Assembly: GCF_039822625.1 (NCBI RefSeq)
Contig: NZ_JBDLLG010000010.1
Location: 90,718-154,717, forward strand
Direction of reading: 5' to 3'
DNA length: 64,000 nucleotides
From: Marinimicrobium locisalis
Lineage (GTDB): Bacteria > Pseudomonadota > Gammaproteobacteria > Pseudomonadales > Cellvibrionaceae
Part shown: one piece after another, positions 1 to 7,932 of the stretch
Position numbering within the stretch: position 1 is the first letter of the stretch
How the letters are laid out: every line of letters starts with the position of its first letter
Notes under the pieces: generated by a model
What the model was told of the DNA's origin: nothing
The model's input: the letters and a program-made list of their open reading frames with translations, nothing else
The model's database searches: none
Made by a program: the position numbers and the translations under genes

Positions 1-2
1 TT

Positions 3-551
3 GAGCCGAAAACCTGGGAGCTATCGATTCCGACCTCCCACACCGACATGGACAAAATCCTCGATGCCGGCGCGGTCAATATCGGCCTGAAGGAACCGGG
101 GTTCTTCTCACTCAGCGGCGACCCCACTTATTACCGGTACAAGTCTTCATCGCAGGAGTGGGAGAAGCTGAAAACCGAATTCGACCAGTGCCCTTCGCTC
201 GACCGTTCAGCTCGTAGCTGTAAAAAGAACGGCCAAAGAGTACGCCGCTTCCTGGACTTTGATTTAATGTCCGTACCGGTGTTTAGCTCCACCACCGATG
301 CCCTGGCAATCGCCCGCTACCAGCCCCGCCGTCAGTCAGAGGACGCCCAAATATTCATAGTGGCGACGGACAATGGCGGCGAACACTGGACCCGTACGGG
401 AAATGAACCCCCCAAGCCCTACTGCACCTCCACGGTGCCGGAGCTGACCGAGACCTTCCTGCTCTACTGCAACGGGGCCTCCAGCGACGTTTACCAATCC
501 GAGGACGGAGGCGAAACCTGGAAGCGAGTGCGGGAACACCGGAACTTTTAA
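3..551 (+). CDS. Asp-box (BNR-like) repeat protein, C-terminal part (5' truncated by window edge)
   Basis: The reading frame is open from the first bases of the window, so the first ATG at 48 is probably internal and the gene starts upstream. About 180 residues are visible. Two Asp-box type motifs (S/T-x-D-x-G-x-x-W) can be read: TDNGGEHW near the middle and SEDGGETW near the end. Such motifs cap beta-propeller blades in sialidase-like and Vps10/YCF48-like proteins. Four cysteines in the visible part suggest an exported protein. There is no sign of a catalytic site, and the substrate cannot be told from this fragment. It is a plus-strand gene that converges on the cytochrome operon. Confidence 0.55.
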   Translation, partial: EPKTWELSIPTSHTDMDKILDAGAVNIGLKEPGFFSLSGDPTYYRYKSSSQEWEKLKTEFDQCPSLDRSARSCKKNGQRVRRFLDFDLMSVPVFSSTTDALAIARYQPRRQSEDAQIFIVATDNGGEHWTRTGNEPPKPYCTSTVPELTETFLLYCNGASSDVYQSEDGGETWKRVREHRNF

Positions 552-612
552 TCCCTTAAAAACGGCCGACGAAAAGGCGGGGGACGGTTCCCAATGGCTG
601 GAACGCCCCGCC

Positions 613-978
613 TTACTCTGGCCCCTCCGCTTCAGAAAGAACGCCCACCTGGTAGGCCTCCATGGACTCCCAGGCCGCCGGGCTGTGGTCGCGGCCATAG
701 CCTTTGGTGGTCATACCCTCGGTGGCTTCGCAACCGCACCAGGGTTCGAGCACGGGCGGCGGCGCCGGGTGTTGCGGGACGTAGTCCGTAAAGTCGTAGA
801 CCTTGCCCTTAATCGCCATCCAGCAATCCTCCAGAGAGGCGTGTTCGGCCACCTCTTCGAGCGTGTACTCAGTTTCGCCCTCGGCCAGCGTGGCCGCCGG
901 TGCCAGTGCAAAAAGCGCCAGCATTGTACCCACCGAGGACCAAAACGCGACAAAAGCGGCAAATACGGTTTTCTTCAT
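613..978 (-). CDS. periplasmic cytochrome b5-like heme-binding protein
   Basis: A 121-residue protein with an N-terminal signal peptide (about residues 1-32, cleavage after a TLA motif) and a cytochrome b5 fold domain. The two expected heme ligands are visible: His70 in the HP motif and His98 in DHSPAAW. The usual HPGG is replaced by HPAP, and a Cys-Gly-Cys (residues 81-83) lies between the ligands, as in some bacterial periplasmic b5 proteins with extra loops. A good Shine-Dalgarno (AGGAG) precedes the ATG. It is the last gene of the minus-strand operon that starts with the decaheme cytochrome, so I infer that it carries electrons between the ferric-reductase-like membrane protein and a periplasmic partner. 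That link is not proven. Confidence 0.8.
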   Translation of the reverse strand: MKKTVFAAFVAFWSSVGTMLALFALAPAATLAEGETEYTLEEVAEHASLEDCWMAIKGKVYDFTDYVPQHPAPPPVLEPWCGCEATEGMTTKGYGRDHSPAAWESMEAYQVGVLSEAEGPE

Positions 979-1004
979 AGGAAAACTCCTGCTTGATACA
1001 CCAT

Positions 1005-2315
1005 TTACAACAACACAAATTCTTCAGTGACAATGCGCGCGCGGGGAACGCCCAACCCCTGCAACTGGCCGCGGGCCCGATCAATCAACGGTAGCGGCCC
1101 ACACAAATAGGCAAACCGCTGGGCCGCGTCCGAACACGCGCGCTCTATAAATTCCCGCTCCAGAGGCCCCTCGCGATAAAAGTAGTGCAACGTTATCCGG
1201 CTTTCGGGTAGTTGAGCCTCCAACTGGCGAAGCTCTTCGCCAAACAATACCCTGGTTTCGTCCTGCACGCAGTAAATTAGATGGGCGTTCAGCGCCTCAC
1301 CGGTGCGCGCGCAATGGCGCAACCGACTTAAGAACGGGGTGATGCCGATCCCGCCGGCGATCCAGAGCTCCGGTTCGGGCGGGGCCTCCGGGGAGGGGAA
1401 GAACCGCCCGTAGGGGCCTTCGATTCGCACCTCGGTGTCTAGAGTGAGCGTCTGCAAGGCCCGGCTGGCATCCCCCAGATCCTTGATGGCAATGCGCAGT
1501 AACCGCTCGCCGGGGGCCGAGGAGAGTGTATAGGGGTGCTCTTCACCCCGCCCCGCGGACAGTTGGGGGTCAGTGGGCGTCAGGTACACGAACTGCCCCG
1601 GGTCATAGCGAAGCGCGGCTGCCCGGGGTTCAAGGGACAGCTCGACCACATTTCGGGCCGGCCGATCGATGGCCACCAGACGGTAAGGCTGGCGCCCACG
1701 CCAGCGGGAAAACACCCAGCGATAACTGATTGCAAAGAGCGCCGCGGCCGCCCAAAGCCCCCAAATAACCGGGCCCCAGGCGCCCGGCAAGGTGCGACTG
1801 AGCAGTAAGGTGTGCACCAGGCCCAGCACCACCGTGACGCCGGCCAAGCGGTGCACGAACTTCCAACGCTGGTACTCGGCTTCACCAAAAAAACTGAAGC
1901 TCGGCGCCATAAAAATCATCAATGCCAGCAGCGCCACCCAACCCCATATCACCGCCGAACGGTCGGAAAACAAGGTCTGCACCGCGGCGGGAAGCGAAAT
2001 ACTGGCCGCCGAAAAAGCCAGCAACAACGGGTGCAACAGCAACAGTAAAAAGGCCACGGCTCCCAGGCGGTGGTGCAGTTGCCAAAGCTTGGTCAAACCC
2101 CCAAAGGGGCGATCAAACCCCGGCACTCGGCAGCACAGCCCGGCCGCCACCAGCAAGAGCGCCATCCCCCAAATACCCGTCAGGCGGCCCAGCAGGTTTA
2201 GTACCGCCCCGGGGCTGCTAAAGTCCGAGGGGTTTAGAAACAGCAGCGCGAGCAAGCCCGGCGTGAGTGCCAGAAGCCATACCACCGCTTGACTGCTTTT
2301 TGCCGTAAGTCGCAT
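1005..2315 (-). CDS. ferric-reductase-like transmembrane flavocytochrome with FAD/NAD(P)-binding domain
   Basis: A 436-residue protein. The N-terminal half has about six membrane helices with paired histidines, typical of the ferric-reductase-like (FRD/NOX) domain that binds two hemes. The C-terminal half is a ferredoxin-NADP reductase type module: an FAD motif HPYTLSS and a nucleotide motif GGIGITP are readable. It should oxidise NAD(P)H on the cytoplasmic side and pass electrons across the inner membrane. The frame also opens at a TTG (2333) that abuts the MtrB stop. I prefer the ATG at 2315 because GAGGG sits 5 bases before it. It follows the MtrB gene by a few bases, so the two are probably co-transcribed. 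Confidence 0.85.
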   Translation of the reverse strand: MRLTAKSSQAVVWLLALTPGLLALLFLNPSDFSSPGAVLNLLGRLTGIWGMALLLVAAGLCCRVPGFDRPFGGLTKLWQLHHRLGAVAFLLLLLHPLLLAFSAASISLPAAVQTLFSDRSAVIWGWVALLALMIFMAPSFSFFGEAEYQRWKFVHRLAGVTVVLGLVHTLLLSRTLPGAWGPVIWGLWAAAALFAISYRWVFSRWRGRQPYRLVAIDRPARNVVELSLEPRAAALRYDPGQFVYLTPTDPQLSAGRGEEHPYTLSSAPGERLLRIAIKDLGDASRALQTLTLDTEVRIEGPYGRFFPSPEAPPEPELWIAGGIGITPFLSRLRHCARTGEALNAHLIYCVQDETRVLFGEELRQLEAQLPESRITLHYFYREGPLEREFIERACSDAAQRFAYLCGPLPLIDRARGQLQGLGVPRARIVTEEFVLL

Positions 2316-2329
2316 AGCGCCCTCTTGCT

Positions 2330-4528
2330 TCAAAAACTCAGCCGGTAACCGAGCACCACCCAGGTCGTCCGGTAGGCCGGGCTGGTTCGCCCCATCAATA
2401 GCACATTGGGGTGCGCGTCCGGGGCCAGGCTATCCAAGGCAAAATCCTCGCTCCGGTAGCGCTCCCGTTCCACCTCCAAGCGAAGAGAGGAGCGCTCCGA
2501 GAGGTGGTAACGAGCTTGCACGCTCACCCTGTCCAGGCGGGTGGTCAACTCGGGAAGGGGCGCGGCAGCCAGGGCCGGGCCGGTCTCGGTTACCACCTCA
2601 CCGGTGGAGCGGGATTGGCTCAATGACAGTGACAAGTCCAGGTCCCCCTGCGGTTGCCAGCCCAATAACCTCGGCTCAAGCCCTTCCCAGTCCACGGTAA
2701 GCCCCCCAACAGTAAAGCGATCCCGAGCCCGGGTCTGCCAGTTGCGCTCGGGGTCCCAGGCATCCTCGGATACCGAGCCCCGGAAGGACCGGCCCGACTG
2801 GCTCCGGCGGTAACGGTCGCGATTGACAAAGCCCGAGAGGCGAACATCCTCGGTGGGCGCGTAGGTGATATCCAACGTGGCGGAGAGCATCTCGGCCTGA
2901 GTTAACCCCAAATAGCCAGCGGGATAATCGTCCCGATTATGGGCGAGGGTCGACCCTACCGACACGGAGCTCGACGGGTACCAGTCCATCCGCAGACGCC
3001 ACTGGTCCCGATCTCGGTCGGTGAGATAATATTTGCGCAGCAAGGGGTGGTTTTCAAAGTCCTCCTCCCCCACGCTGCCGGGCACATGGGTTTCGACCAG
3101 CGGCCGGTTGCCCACATAGTCACTTGCCTCCCGCCGCAGGCGACGGTAATCGAGCGACAGCGCCACGCTGTTCCAGCGGGTGCTGCGGGCCCCCAGTTTG
3201 AGGCCGTGTTCATCGGTTCGGGCCACCTCGGAGTAATCCCGGTCGGTCTGGGTGAATTCATAGCCGGCCTCCAGGCGCAGCCCTCGGGCCAGGCGGTAAG
3301 CCGCATCGGCCGACGCCTCTCGCTCGGTCAGACTGTAGGGCCGGTTCAGGCGGGCATCCACGTAGGCTTGCTGGGCCGAGGCATCGCTGCGAACCCGTTG
3401 ATAGGCCTCAATGGGGGTTTGGTTGTCCCGGTCGCGGTACCCCAGGCGGGCCACCAGGTTCAGGCGGGCCGTGGGACGGCTGGTCAGGCGCGCCTTCAGT
3501 CGAGTGGTATCCACTCGGGCGTTCAGAGAATCGCGGGGCAACGGCGCCTCAATGTCGATACGCGGGTTCACCGTATAGGGCAAAAACGCCTCGTCTTGCG
3601 TTTGCCGCCCCAATGCAGCATCCAAGTGCAGGCGGGTGCGCCCAGGCAAGTTCACACGACCATTGGCACGCAGTTGGTGGGCCTGATTGTCCGGCTCCAG
3701 CGCCAGTTGGTTTTGCCCTTCGGGGTAGCCGGTTCCCGGGGCCCACTGAGGGTGCTGACCAAAGGGTGTGGGCCAGAGCAGCGTGCCCGCCCGGTTGTTG
3801 AAAAACGAACCCTGGTAGCCCAGGCTCCAGTAATAACCGCTGCCGGTATAGGCAATGGCGAGCGCGGCGGTTTGGGTGTCATAGTCCAGGGGAGCAGGCA
3901 ACAGCAGCGCCCGAACATTGCCCCCGTGCGCCCCGGTCGCGCCCCCCAACACACGGGTCCCCTCCAGAGTTTGCCGCCGAAAATCCGCACTCACCGTCCA
4001 CTGGCGATCCAGATGCCGCTGGTATTCGAGCCCCAGGCTGCGCCGCCGCTGCCAGAGATTCACCTCCTCCAAATGTTCTTCCAGGCGGGTCATGCCAGTG
4101 GTGGAAGCGTCGGCGGCTTCCCAGCCCGGCGGCAGGCTGAGTGTGGAAGTGCCCGCTCCGCGCAGGGGCGTGACCGCCTCATCGAACCGATACCCCGGTA
4201 TCTCCCGGTACTCCAAGCGCAGGCGCTGCCGCCCCTGCTCACCGGCTTCCAACTCCACCCGGCCGGTTTCCAACCCCAGGCGCTTGGCTTCCAGTGTCCA
4301 GTAGCCGGTCTCGCCGCTGGCCGGGTCGGCGCTGGCGTTCAGTTCCAAGTCCAGCACCGCCGCGAGCCCCGCCTCATTGACGCCCGCCTCGTTGCCGTAG
4401 CGGTAGGCACCGTCGCTCAAGTGGCCAAGGCCGATTTCCACCTCGCCGGTCGGGGTGTCGGCTCGGGCCACCGAGGCGGCGACCGCCGCAGCCAGGGCGA
4501 TAGAGGCTGGCAAACAGAATCGATTCAT
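2330..4528 (-). CDS. MtrB/PioB family decaheme-associated outer membrane beta-barrel
   Basis: A 732-residue protein with a signal peptide (about residues 1-23, ending SVARA) and a long run of alternating amphipathic strands rich in Arg/Asp/Tyr, ending in the outer-membrane signature LSF with terminal Phe. Length, composition and position next to a decaheme cytochrome match the MtrB/PioB family, which sheathes an MtrA-type cytochrome and lets electrons cross the outer membrane. The N-terminal CxxC of Shewanella MtrB is not visible. It lies 16 bases after the decaheme cytochrome gene and directly before the ferric-reductase-like gene. No outer-surface multiheme cytochrome (MtrC/OmcA) gene is next to it. 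Confidence 0.87.
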   Translation of the reverse strand: MNRFCLPASIALAAAVAASVARADTPTGEVEIGLGHLSDGAYRYGNEAGVNEAGLAAVLDLELNASADPASGETGYWTLEAKRLGLETGRVELEAGEQGRQRLRLEYREIPGYRFDEAVTPLRGAGTSTLSLPPGWEAADASTTGMTRLEEHLEEVNLWQRRRSLGLEYQRHLDRQWTVSADFRRQTLEGTRVLGGATGAHGGNVRALLLPAPLDYDTQTAALAIAYTGSGYYWSLGYQGSFFNNRAGTLLWPTPFGQHPQWAPGTGYPEGQNQLALEPDNQAHQLRANGRVNLPGRTRLHLDAALGRQTQDEAFLPYTVNPRIDIEAPLPRDSLNARVDTTRLKARLTSRPTARLNLVARLGYRDRDNQTPIEAYQRVRSDASAQQAYVDARLNRPYSLTEREASADAAYRLARGLRLEAGYEFTQTDRDYSEVARTDEHGLKLGARSTRWNSVALSLDYRRLRREASDYVGNRPLVETHVPGSVGEEDFENHPLLRKYYLTDRDRDQWRLRMDWYPSSSVSVGSTLAHNRDDYPAGYLGLTQAEMLSATLDITYAPTEDVRLSGFVNRDRYRRSQSGRSFRGSVSEDAWDPERNWQTRARDRFTVGGLTVDWEGLEPRLLGWQPQGDLDLSLSLSQSRSTGEVVTETGPALAAAPLPELTTRLDRVSVQARYHLSERSSLRLEVERERYRSEDFALDSLAPDAHPNVLLMGRTSPAYRTTWVVLGYRLSF

Positions 4529-4544
4529 ACGCTAAACCCCCGCC

Positions 4545-5510
4545 TCATCGGGTCAACCCCGAGCCCGAAGGGTGATTGGAGCCATGCACTTGGGTATGGC
4601 AGTTGGAACAGTCCTTCGCCATGAGGTTACTGGAAGCCCCGTTCGGCGGCAGGCCCATTCCGCTCTCCGCGCTACTGGGATGAAAGGGGGCCATATGGCA
4701 CTCCTGGCACAACCAAGGGGTGCGAGCTTGCAACAAATCCCGGTGGTTGGATCCGTGGGGCCGGTGGCAATGGCTGCAGTCCTCCGCCACGGGTGCATGC
4801 TCCCACAGGAAGGGGCCGCGCTTTTCCGCATGGCATTGATAGCACTGATCATTGAGGGTGTGTTCGGGCATCATAAACGGGCCCGGACCGCCGTGGGGGT
4901 TGTGGCAATCGGTACAGTGCATTTGCCCCGAACGCAGAGGGTGACTGGAGGCTTGCTGCATCTCCGCACGCTGCTGGCGGTGGCACGTTAGACACTGATC
5001 GGTACGCCCCGCGGCGGTGCTTGCGCTATCGGCCTCGCCGTGAACATTGTGGCAGCCGGTACAGCTGACCTGACCAAACTCGTGCAGGCTGCCCTCCCAG
5101 TGGGTGCCCGCCTCCCGGGTGTGGCAACTGAGGCAGACGGCATCGCGCTTTTCCACTGAGTGACGGTCGTCAAACACCACGGCGGGCAAGGGCCGACTGC
5201 CATCGTCCTGGCGCCCCAGGTGATCAGCACTGGGGCCGTGGCAAGCCTGGCAGCCGAGCTGCCCCTCGGCAAAGGGGGAGGCATCATTCCCCACAACGCC
5301 GTGAACCCCGTGCATAACATCGTCGGCAGGCATACCACTGCCGGCGCCGTGGCACATCAGACAAACCTTCGGATCATCCGCCACGTAATCGGCATCGGCG
5401 TCAAACACGGCTGGGGAAGCGAGCGCCACTGGAGCAAAAAGCCCCGTGGCACAGAGCAACATCAAAAAACCAGCGGCAAGCAGACGGCACAGTACACGAG
5501 AACCCGACAC
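4545..5510 (-). CDS. periplasmic decaheme c-type cytochrome, MtrA/DmsE family
   Basis: Ten CxxCH heme-binding motifs are readable in order (CLMCH, CQACH, CLSCH, CTGCH, CLTCH, CTDCH, CYQCH, CSHCH, CQECH, CSNCH), the number in MtrA/DmsE/PioA. The frame opens further back to an ATG at 5588, but I choose the GTG at 5510: it has a strong Shine-Dalgarno (GGAGAGGGAG) about 6 bases upstream and gives a clean signal peptide ending VALA. The extra 26 residues from 5588 are unlike a signal peptide and overlap the tail of a xylanase remnant in another frame. Result: 321 residues with C50 the first heme cysteine. First gene of the operon; it should sit inside the MtrB barrel. Confidence 0.93.
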   Translation of the reverse strand: MSGSRVLCRLLAAGFLMLLCATGLFAPVALASPAVFDADADYVADDPKVCLMCHGAGSGMPADDVMHGVHGVVGNDASPFAEGQLGCQACHGPSADHLGRQDDGSRPLPAVVFDDRHSVEKRDAVCLSCHTREAGTHWEGSLHEFGQVSCTGCHNVHGEADSASTAAGRTDQCLTCHRQQRAEMQQASSHPLRSGQMHCTDCHNPHGGPGPFMMPEHTLNDQCYQCHAEKRGPFLWEHAPVAEDCSHCHRPHGSNHRDLLQARTPWLCQECHMAPFHPSSAESGMGLPPNGASSNLMAKDCSNCHTQVHGSNHPSGSGLTR

Positions 5511-5565
5511 AGCCAACTCCCTCTCCCCATTAGCCAGCGCCCGGGCATCCGGGCAAACGTAGCAT

Positions 5566-5745
5566 TTAGGGTAGCGCATGAACCCCACCGGTGTATTGAT
5601 TCATATCAACCACCGGACGGGGTTCGCAGAGGGTCCTGAAGGCCAATGCCATCAATTCGTATGCCCTCTTCTCGGAGCGCCAGGCATTGAAGTCGTTGTA
5701 ATACAGTTCCGCGTCGGGGGCGTATTCTTCGGCATACTGAAGCGA
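5566..5745 (-). pseudogene. C-terminal remnant of a GH10 endo-xylanase-like gene
   Basis: Between the response regulator and the cytochrome gene, a minus-strand frame of about 58 codons ends at TAA (5566-5568). It reads LQYAEEYAPDAELYYNDFN, followed by W..EKRAYELM. The P-D-A-x-L-Y-Y-N-D-F/Y-N core is the signature around the catalytic-strand region of GH10 xylanases. Only this piece remains, and the upstream part is replaced by the response-regulator gene. I read it as the cut-off end of a xylanase gene left when the signalling block moved in. Identification rests on motif memory only. Confidence 0.45.
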
Positions 5746-5757
5746 TGAGGTGCCCGA

Positions 5758-6150
5758 TCAAGTGGCTTCGGGCCGTCGGTCCCATATTGCACGGACTTGC
5801 TCGGACAGAGCCACCGGGTCAAACGGCTTGGGGATGACCTCGATCGCTCCACAGCTTTTCAGGTGGTCAATTTCGTTGGGCCGCACTTTCGCGGTCATAA
5901 AAATGGCGGGGGTGTTTGCGGTCACCGGCAAACGCCGCAATGCGGCCAATGTTCGCGGGCCATCCATGCCAGGCATCATGACATCGAGCAGCAACAGGTC
6001 CGGCTTGAACGCTTCCACCTCGTTGAGGGCTTCTTCACCGGAAGAGCAGACTTTCAGCTCAAAACCGCCCAGGCTCTCCAGGGCTATTTGAGCAATCGCC
6101 CGGATATCGGGTTCGTCCTCGACGTATAATATTCGCTGCAATGAATTCAT
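5758..6150 (-). CDS. single-domain response regulator (REC only)
   Basis: A 130-residue CheY-like receiver. Visible key residues: acidic pair in YVEDEPD, phospho-acceptor Asp in LLLLDVMMPGMDG, Thr in MTAK, and Lys in the conserved KPF. There is no output domain, so it is likely a phosphate shuttle or sink, or acts by protein contact. It is the last gene of a minus-strand block (hybrid kinase, HPt-REC-REC-GGDEF, REC) and lies 45 bases after the GGDEF gene. A paralogue with the same length and C-terminal pattern (KPFDP..L...IRAIW) is at 59621-60010. Confidence 0.9.
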   Translation of the reverse strand: MNSLQRILYVEDEPDIRAIAQIALESLGGFELKVCSSGEEALNEVEAFKPDLLLLDVMMPGMDGPRTLAALRRLPVTANTPAIFMTAKVRPNEIDHLKSCGAIEVIPKPFDPVALSEQVRAIWDRRPEAT

Positions 6151-6195
6151 AAAACAGTTCCGTCAAAAAAGCCAAAACAGTTGCTCGCCGGAGCG

Positions 6196-7839
6196 CTAGA
6201 TAACACGATTTCGACCGCTGTTTTTGGCGCGATAAAGAGCGGCGTCCGCTGCCGCGATCAGGTCCTCCCCTTTTTGACCGAGATCCGGGTCCAGCGACCC
6301 TATACCGGCGGACAGCGTGCAATGGAAAGTACTTCCGGCACTGTCAAAGTCAATTCGGGAAAAGAGCTCTCTAATATTGTTGAGGATGGTCTCCGCAAAC
6401 TGCCGGTTGCAACGAGGAAGAACGACGGCAAACTCCTCCCCGCCATAGCGACCGACAATGTCGGACACCCTGACGCGCTGTTTAAGAAGAGTGGCCAGAG
6501 AGGAAATAACCAAGTCACCCGCGGGGTGGCCGTAGGTATCATTGACAGACTTAAAGAAGTCAATATCGATCATCGCCACACTGAGGGGCTGACCGTCGCG
6601 CACCGCTCGGCTTACCTCTTGTTCCACATGCTCCTTGATGCTGGCGTGGCGCAGCAAGCCGGTGAGGCTGTCTTTGGTGATTTGGTCCGCCAGCCGGCGG
6701 GCCCGCTCAATACGGGCATGGACCGCGGCCACCAGCTGGATGTTCAGCACCGGTTTACACAGAAAGTCATCAGCGCCGAAACGCATGGCCCGAATCTGCT
6801 CTGCCATGTTCGTTTCCGAGGAAAGGTAGACAGTCGGCAAGCTTTCCCATTGATCGTACTGACGAATCACCGCGGCCAATTCAGTGCCGGAATACTCGGG
6901 CATATGCAGGTCCATCAACACCAGCTCCGGGCGGAAGTGGGTCAACTCTTCCATAATACGATCAGCTCTTCCGAGCACCTTCACCCTCATACCAGCCGCT
7001 TCAAGCACCAAGCTGTAGTGCTCTGCCAGAGCCTCATCATCCTCCACTACCATAACCCGCTCGGGTGGCGCTGACAGCCTGGCCAAGGCTCGATCAATAT
7101 GGCCTGTTAACTTAGGCACACTGACCGGCTTTACGGACAGTCCCGCCGCCATTTGCTTGGCGGCGAACACTCGCAAACCAAAACGATCCTCCTCGGCCAG
7201 AAACAGCACTTGTACACTCTTTTCTTCCAGCCCCTGACAAAAATCTTCCAACACCTGCCTTTGACGAGCGTCATCGTAAAAGGAGGATAGGTTAATGATT
7301 GCCAGTTGCGGCTGTTCGGAATCGTCTGCATTGGCAGCGGTCAAGGGGTCTTCAAAGTGGCGCAAACGGTAATTGAAAGGGCTCAACTGACGCTTCAGGG
7401 CCACAAACTCCCCGGGGTCCGACTCCAACACCCATATCAGAGACTTTTGCCCACCCAAGGGCACGCGAGCTTCCACAACATCCTCACGCTCCCCGTCGGG
7501 CTCAACGACAGTCGCCGAAAGGCGAGAAGGCATGGATTTCAGCCAGTCCAAGTTCGCGGACTGGAGCGTTTCCCCGTCGTTGAGCAGCGCCTTGACCGTC
7601 TGTTCAAACTGTCGGGCCTCATTACTGAGTGCCGGTTGGCCGAGCGTTCCGGCGCTGCCTACCATACGGTGTAGCAACCCATAGATAGTTTGAAGACGAT
7701 CCCGGTCATTACCGTCATCGAAAAGGTGGCTGACCTCGTTTGACAAGTCCAGAAGCCGCTCGGGAAGCGCGCACCAGAACTCCCATCGCTTTTTGGCCAG
7801 TTGTTCCTGAAAGGAAATCTCTTTTTGTGGAGGTACCAT
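6196..7839 (-). CDS. HPt-REC-REC-GGDEF diguanylate cyclase response regulator
   Basis: A 547-residue protein. Residues 1-110 resemble an HPt domain (LHRMVGSAGTLG, with the phosphorylatable His). A first receiver-like domain follows (about 130-250; its phospho-site is not typical), then a full receiver (about 260-380, VMVVEDDEAL and LVLMDLHMPEYSG). The C-terminal GGDEF domain carries GRYGGEEF with an RVSD inhibitory site five residues before it. It should make c-di-GMP and be feedback-inhibited. It lies between the hybrid kinase at 7933-11877 and the receiver gene at 5758, and is a clear paralogue of the gene at 57967-59628. Confidence 0.9.
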   Translation of the reverse strand: MVPPQKEISFQEQLAKKRWEFWCALPERLLDLSNEVSHLFDDGNDRDRLQTIYGLLHRMVGSAGTLGQPALSNEARQFEQTVKALLNDGETLQSANLDWLKSMPSRLSATVVEPDGEREDVVEARVPLGGQKSLIWVLESDPGEFVALKRQLSPFNYRLRHFEDPLTAANADDSEQPQLAIINLSSFYDDARQRQVLEDFCQGLEEKSVQVLFLAEEDRFGLRVFAAKQMAAGLSVKPVSVPKLTGHIDRALARLSAPPERVMVVEDDEALAEHYSLVLEAAGMRVKVLGRADRIMEELTHFRPELVLMDLHMPEYSGTELAAVIRQYDQWESLPTVYLSSETNMAEQIRAMRFGADDFLCKPVLNIQLVAAVHARIERARRLADQITKDSLTGLLRHASIKEHVEQEVSRAVRDGQPLSVAMIDIDFFKSVNDTYGHPAGDLVISSLATLLKQRVRVSDIVGRYGGEEFAVVLPRCNRQFAETILNNIRELFSRIDFDSAGSTFHCTLSAGIGSLDPDLGQKGEDLIAAADAALYRAKNSGRNRVI

Positions 7840-7932
7840 GGTGTCAGCCTGTCATGTTCGGCAATCAGTACGTTTTTTCCTTCTTGGTTGTCTTCCTCAA
7901 TATCGTTCCCACCTCAATACGCCTCTCGGTAC

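Noticed and set aside
2939..4624. 561-codon plus-strand open frame opposite the MtrB-type gene
   Set aside because: It is antisense to a strongly supported barrel gene. Its Gly/Gln/Val-rich composition is typical of a GC-rich shadow frame and no motif is recognisable.
5511..5588. N-terminal extension of the decaheme cytochrome (start at 5588)
   Set aside because: No Shine-Dalgarno at 5588, no signal-like sequence, and overlap with a xylanase remnant in another frame. GTG 5510 is better supported.
5652..5852. 66-codon minus-strand frame between the response regulator and the cytochrome
   Set aside because: It overlaps the response regulator in another frame, and the xylanase-like frame in the same stretch is more protein-like.
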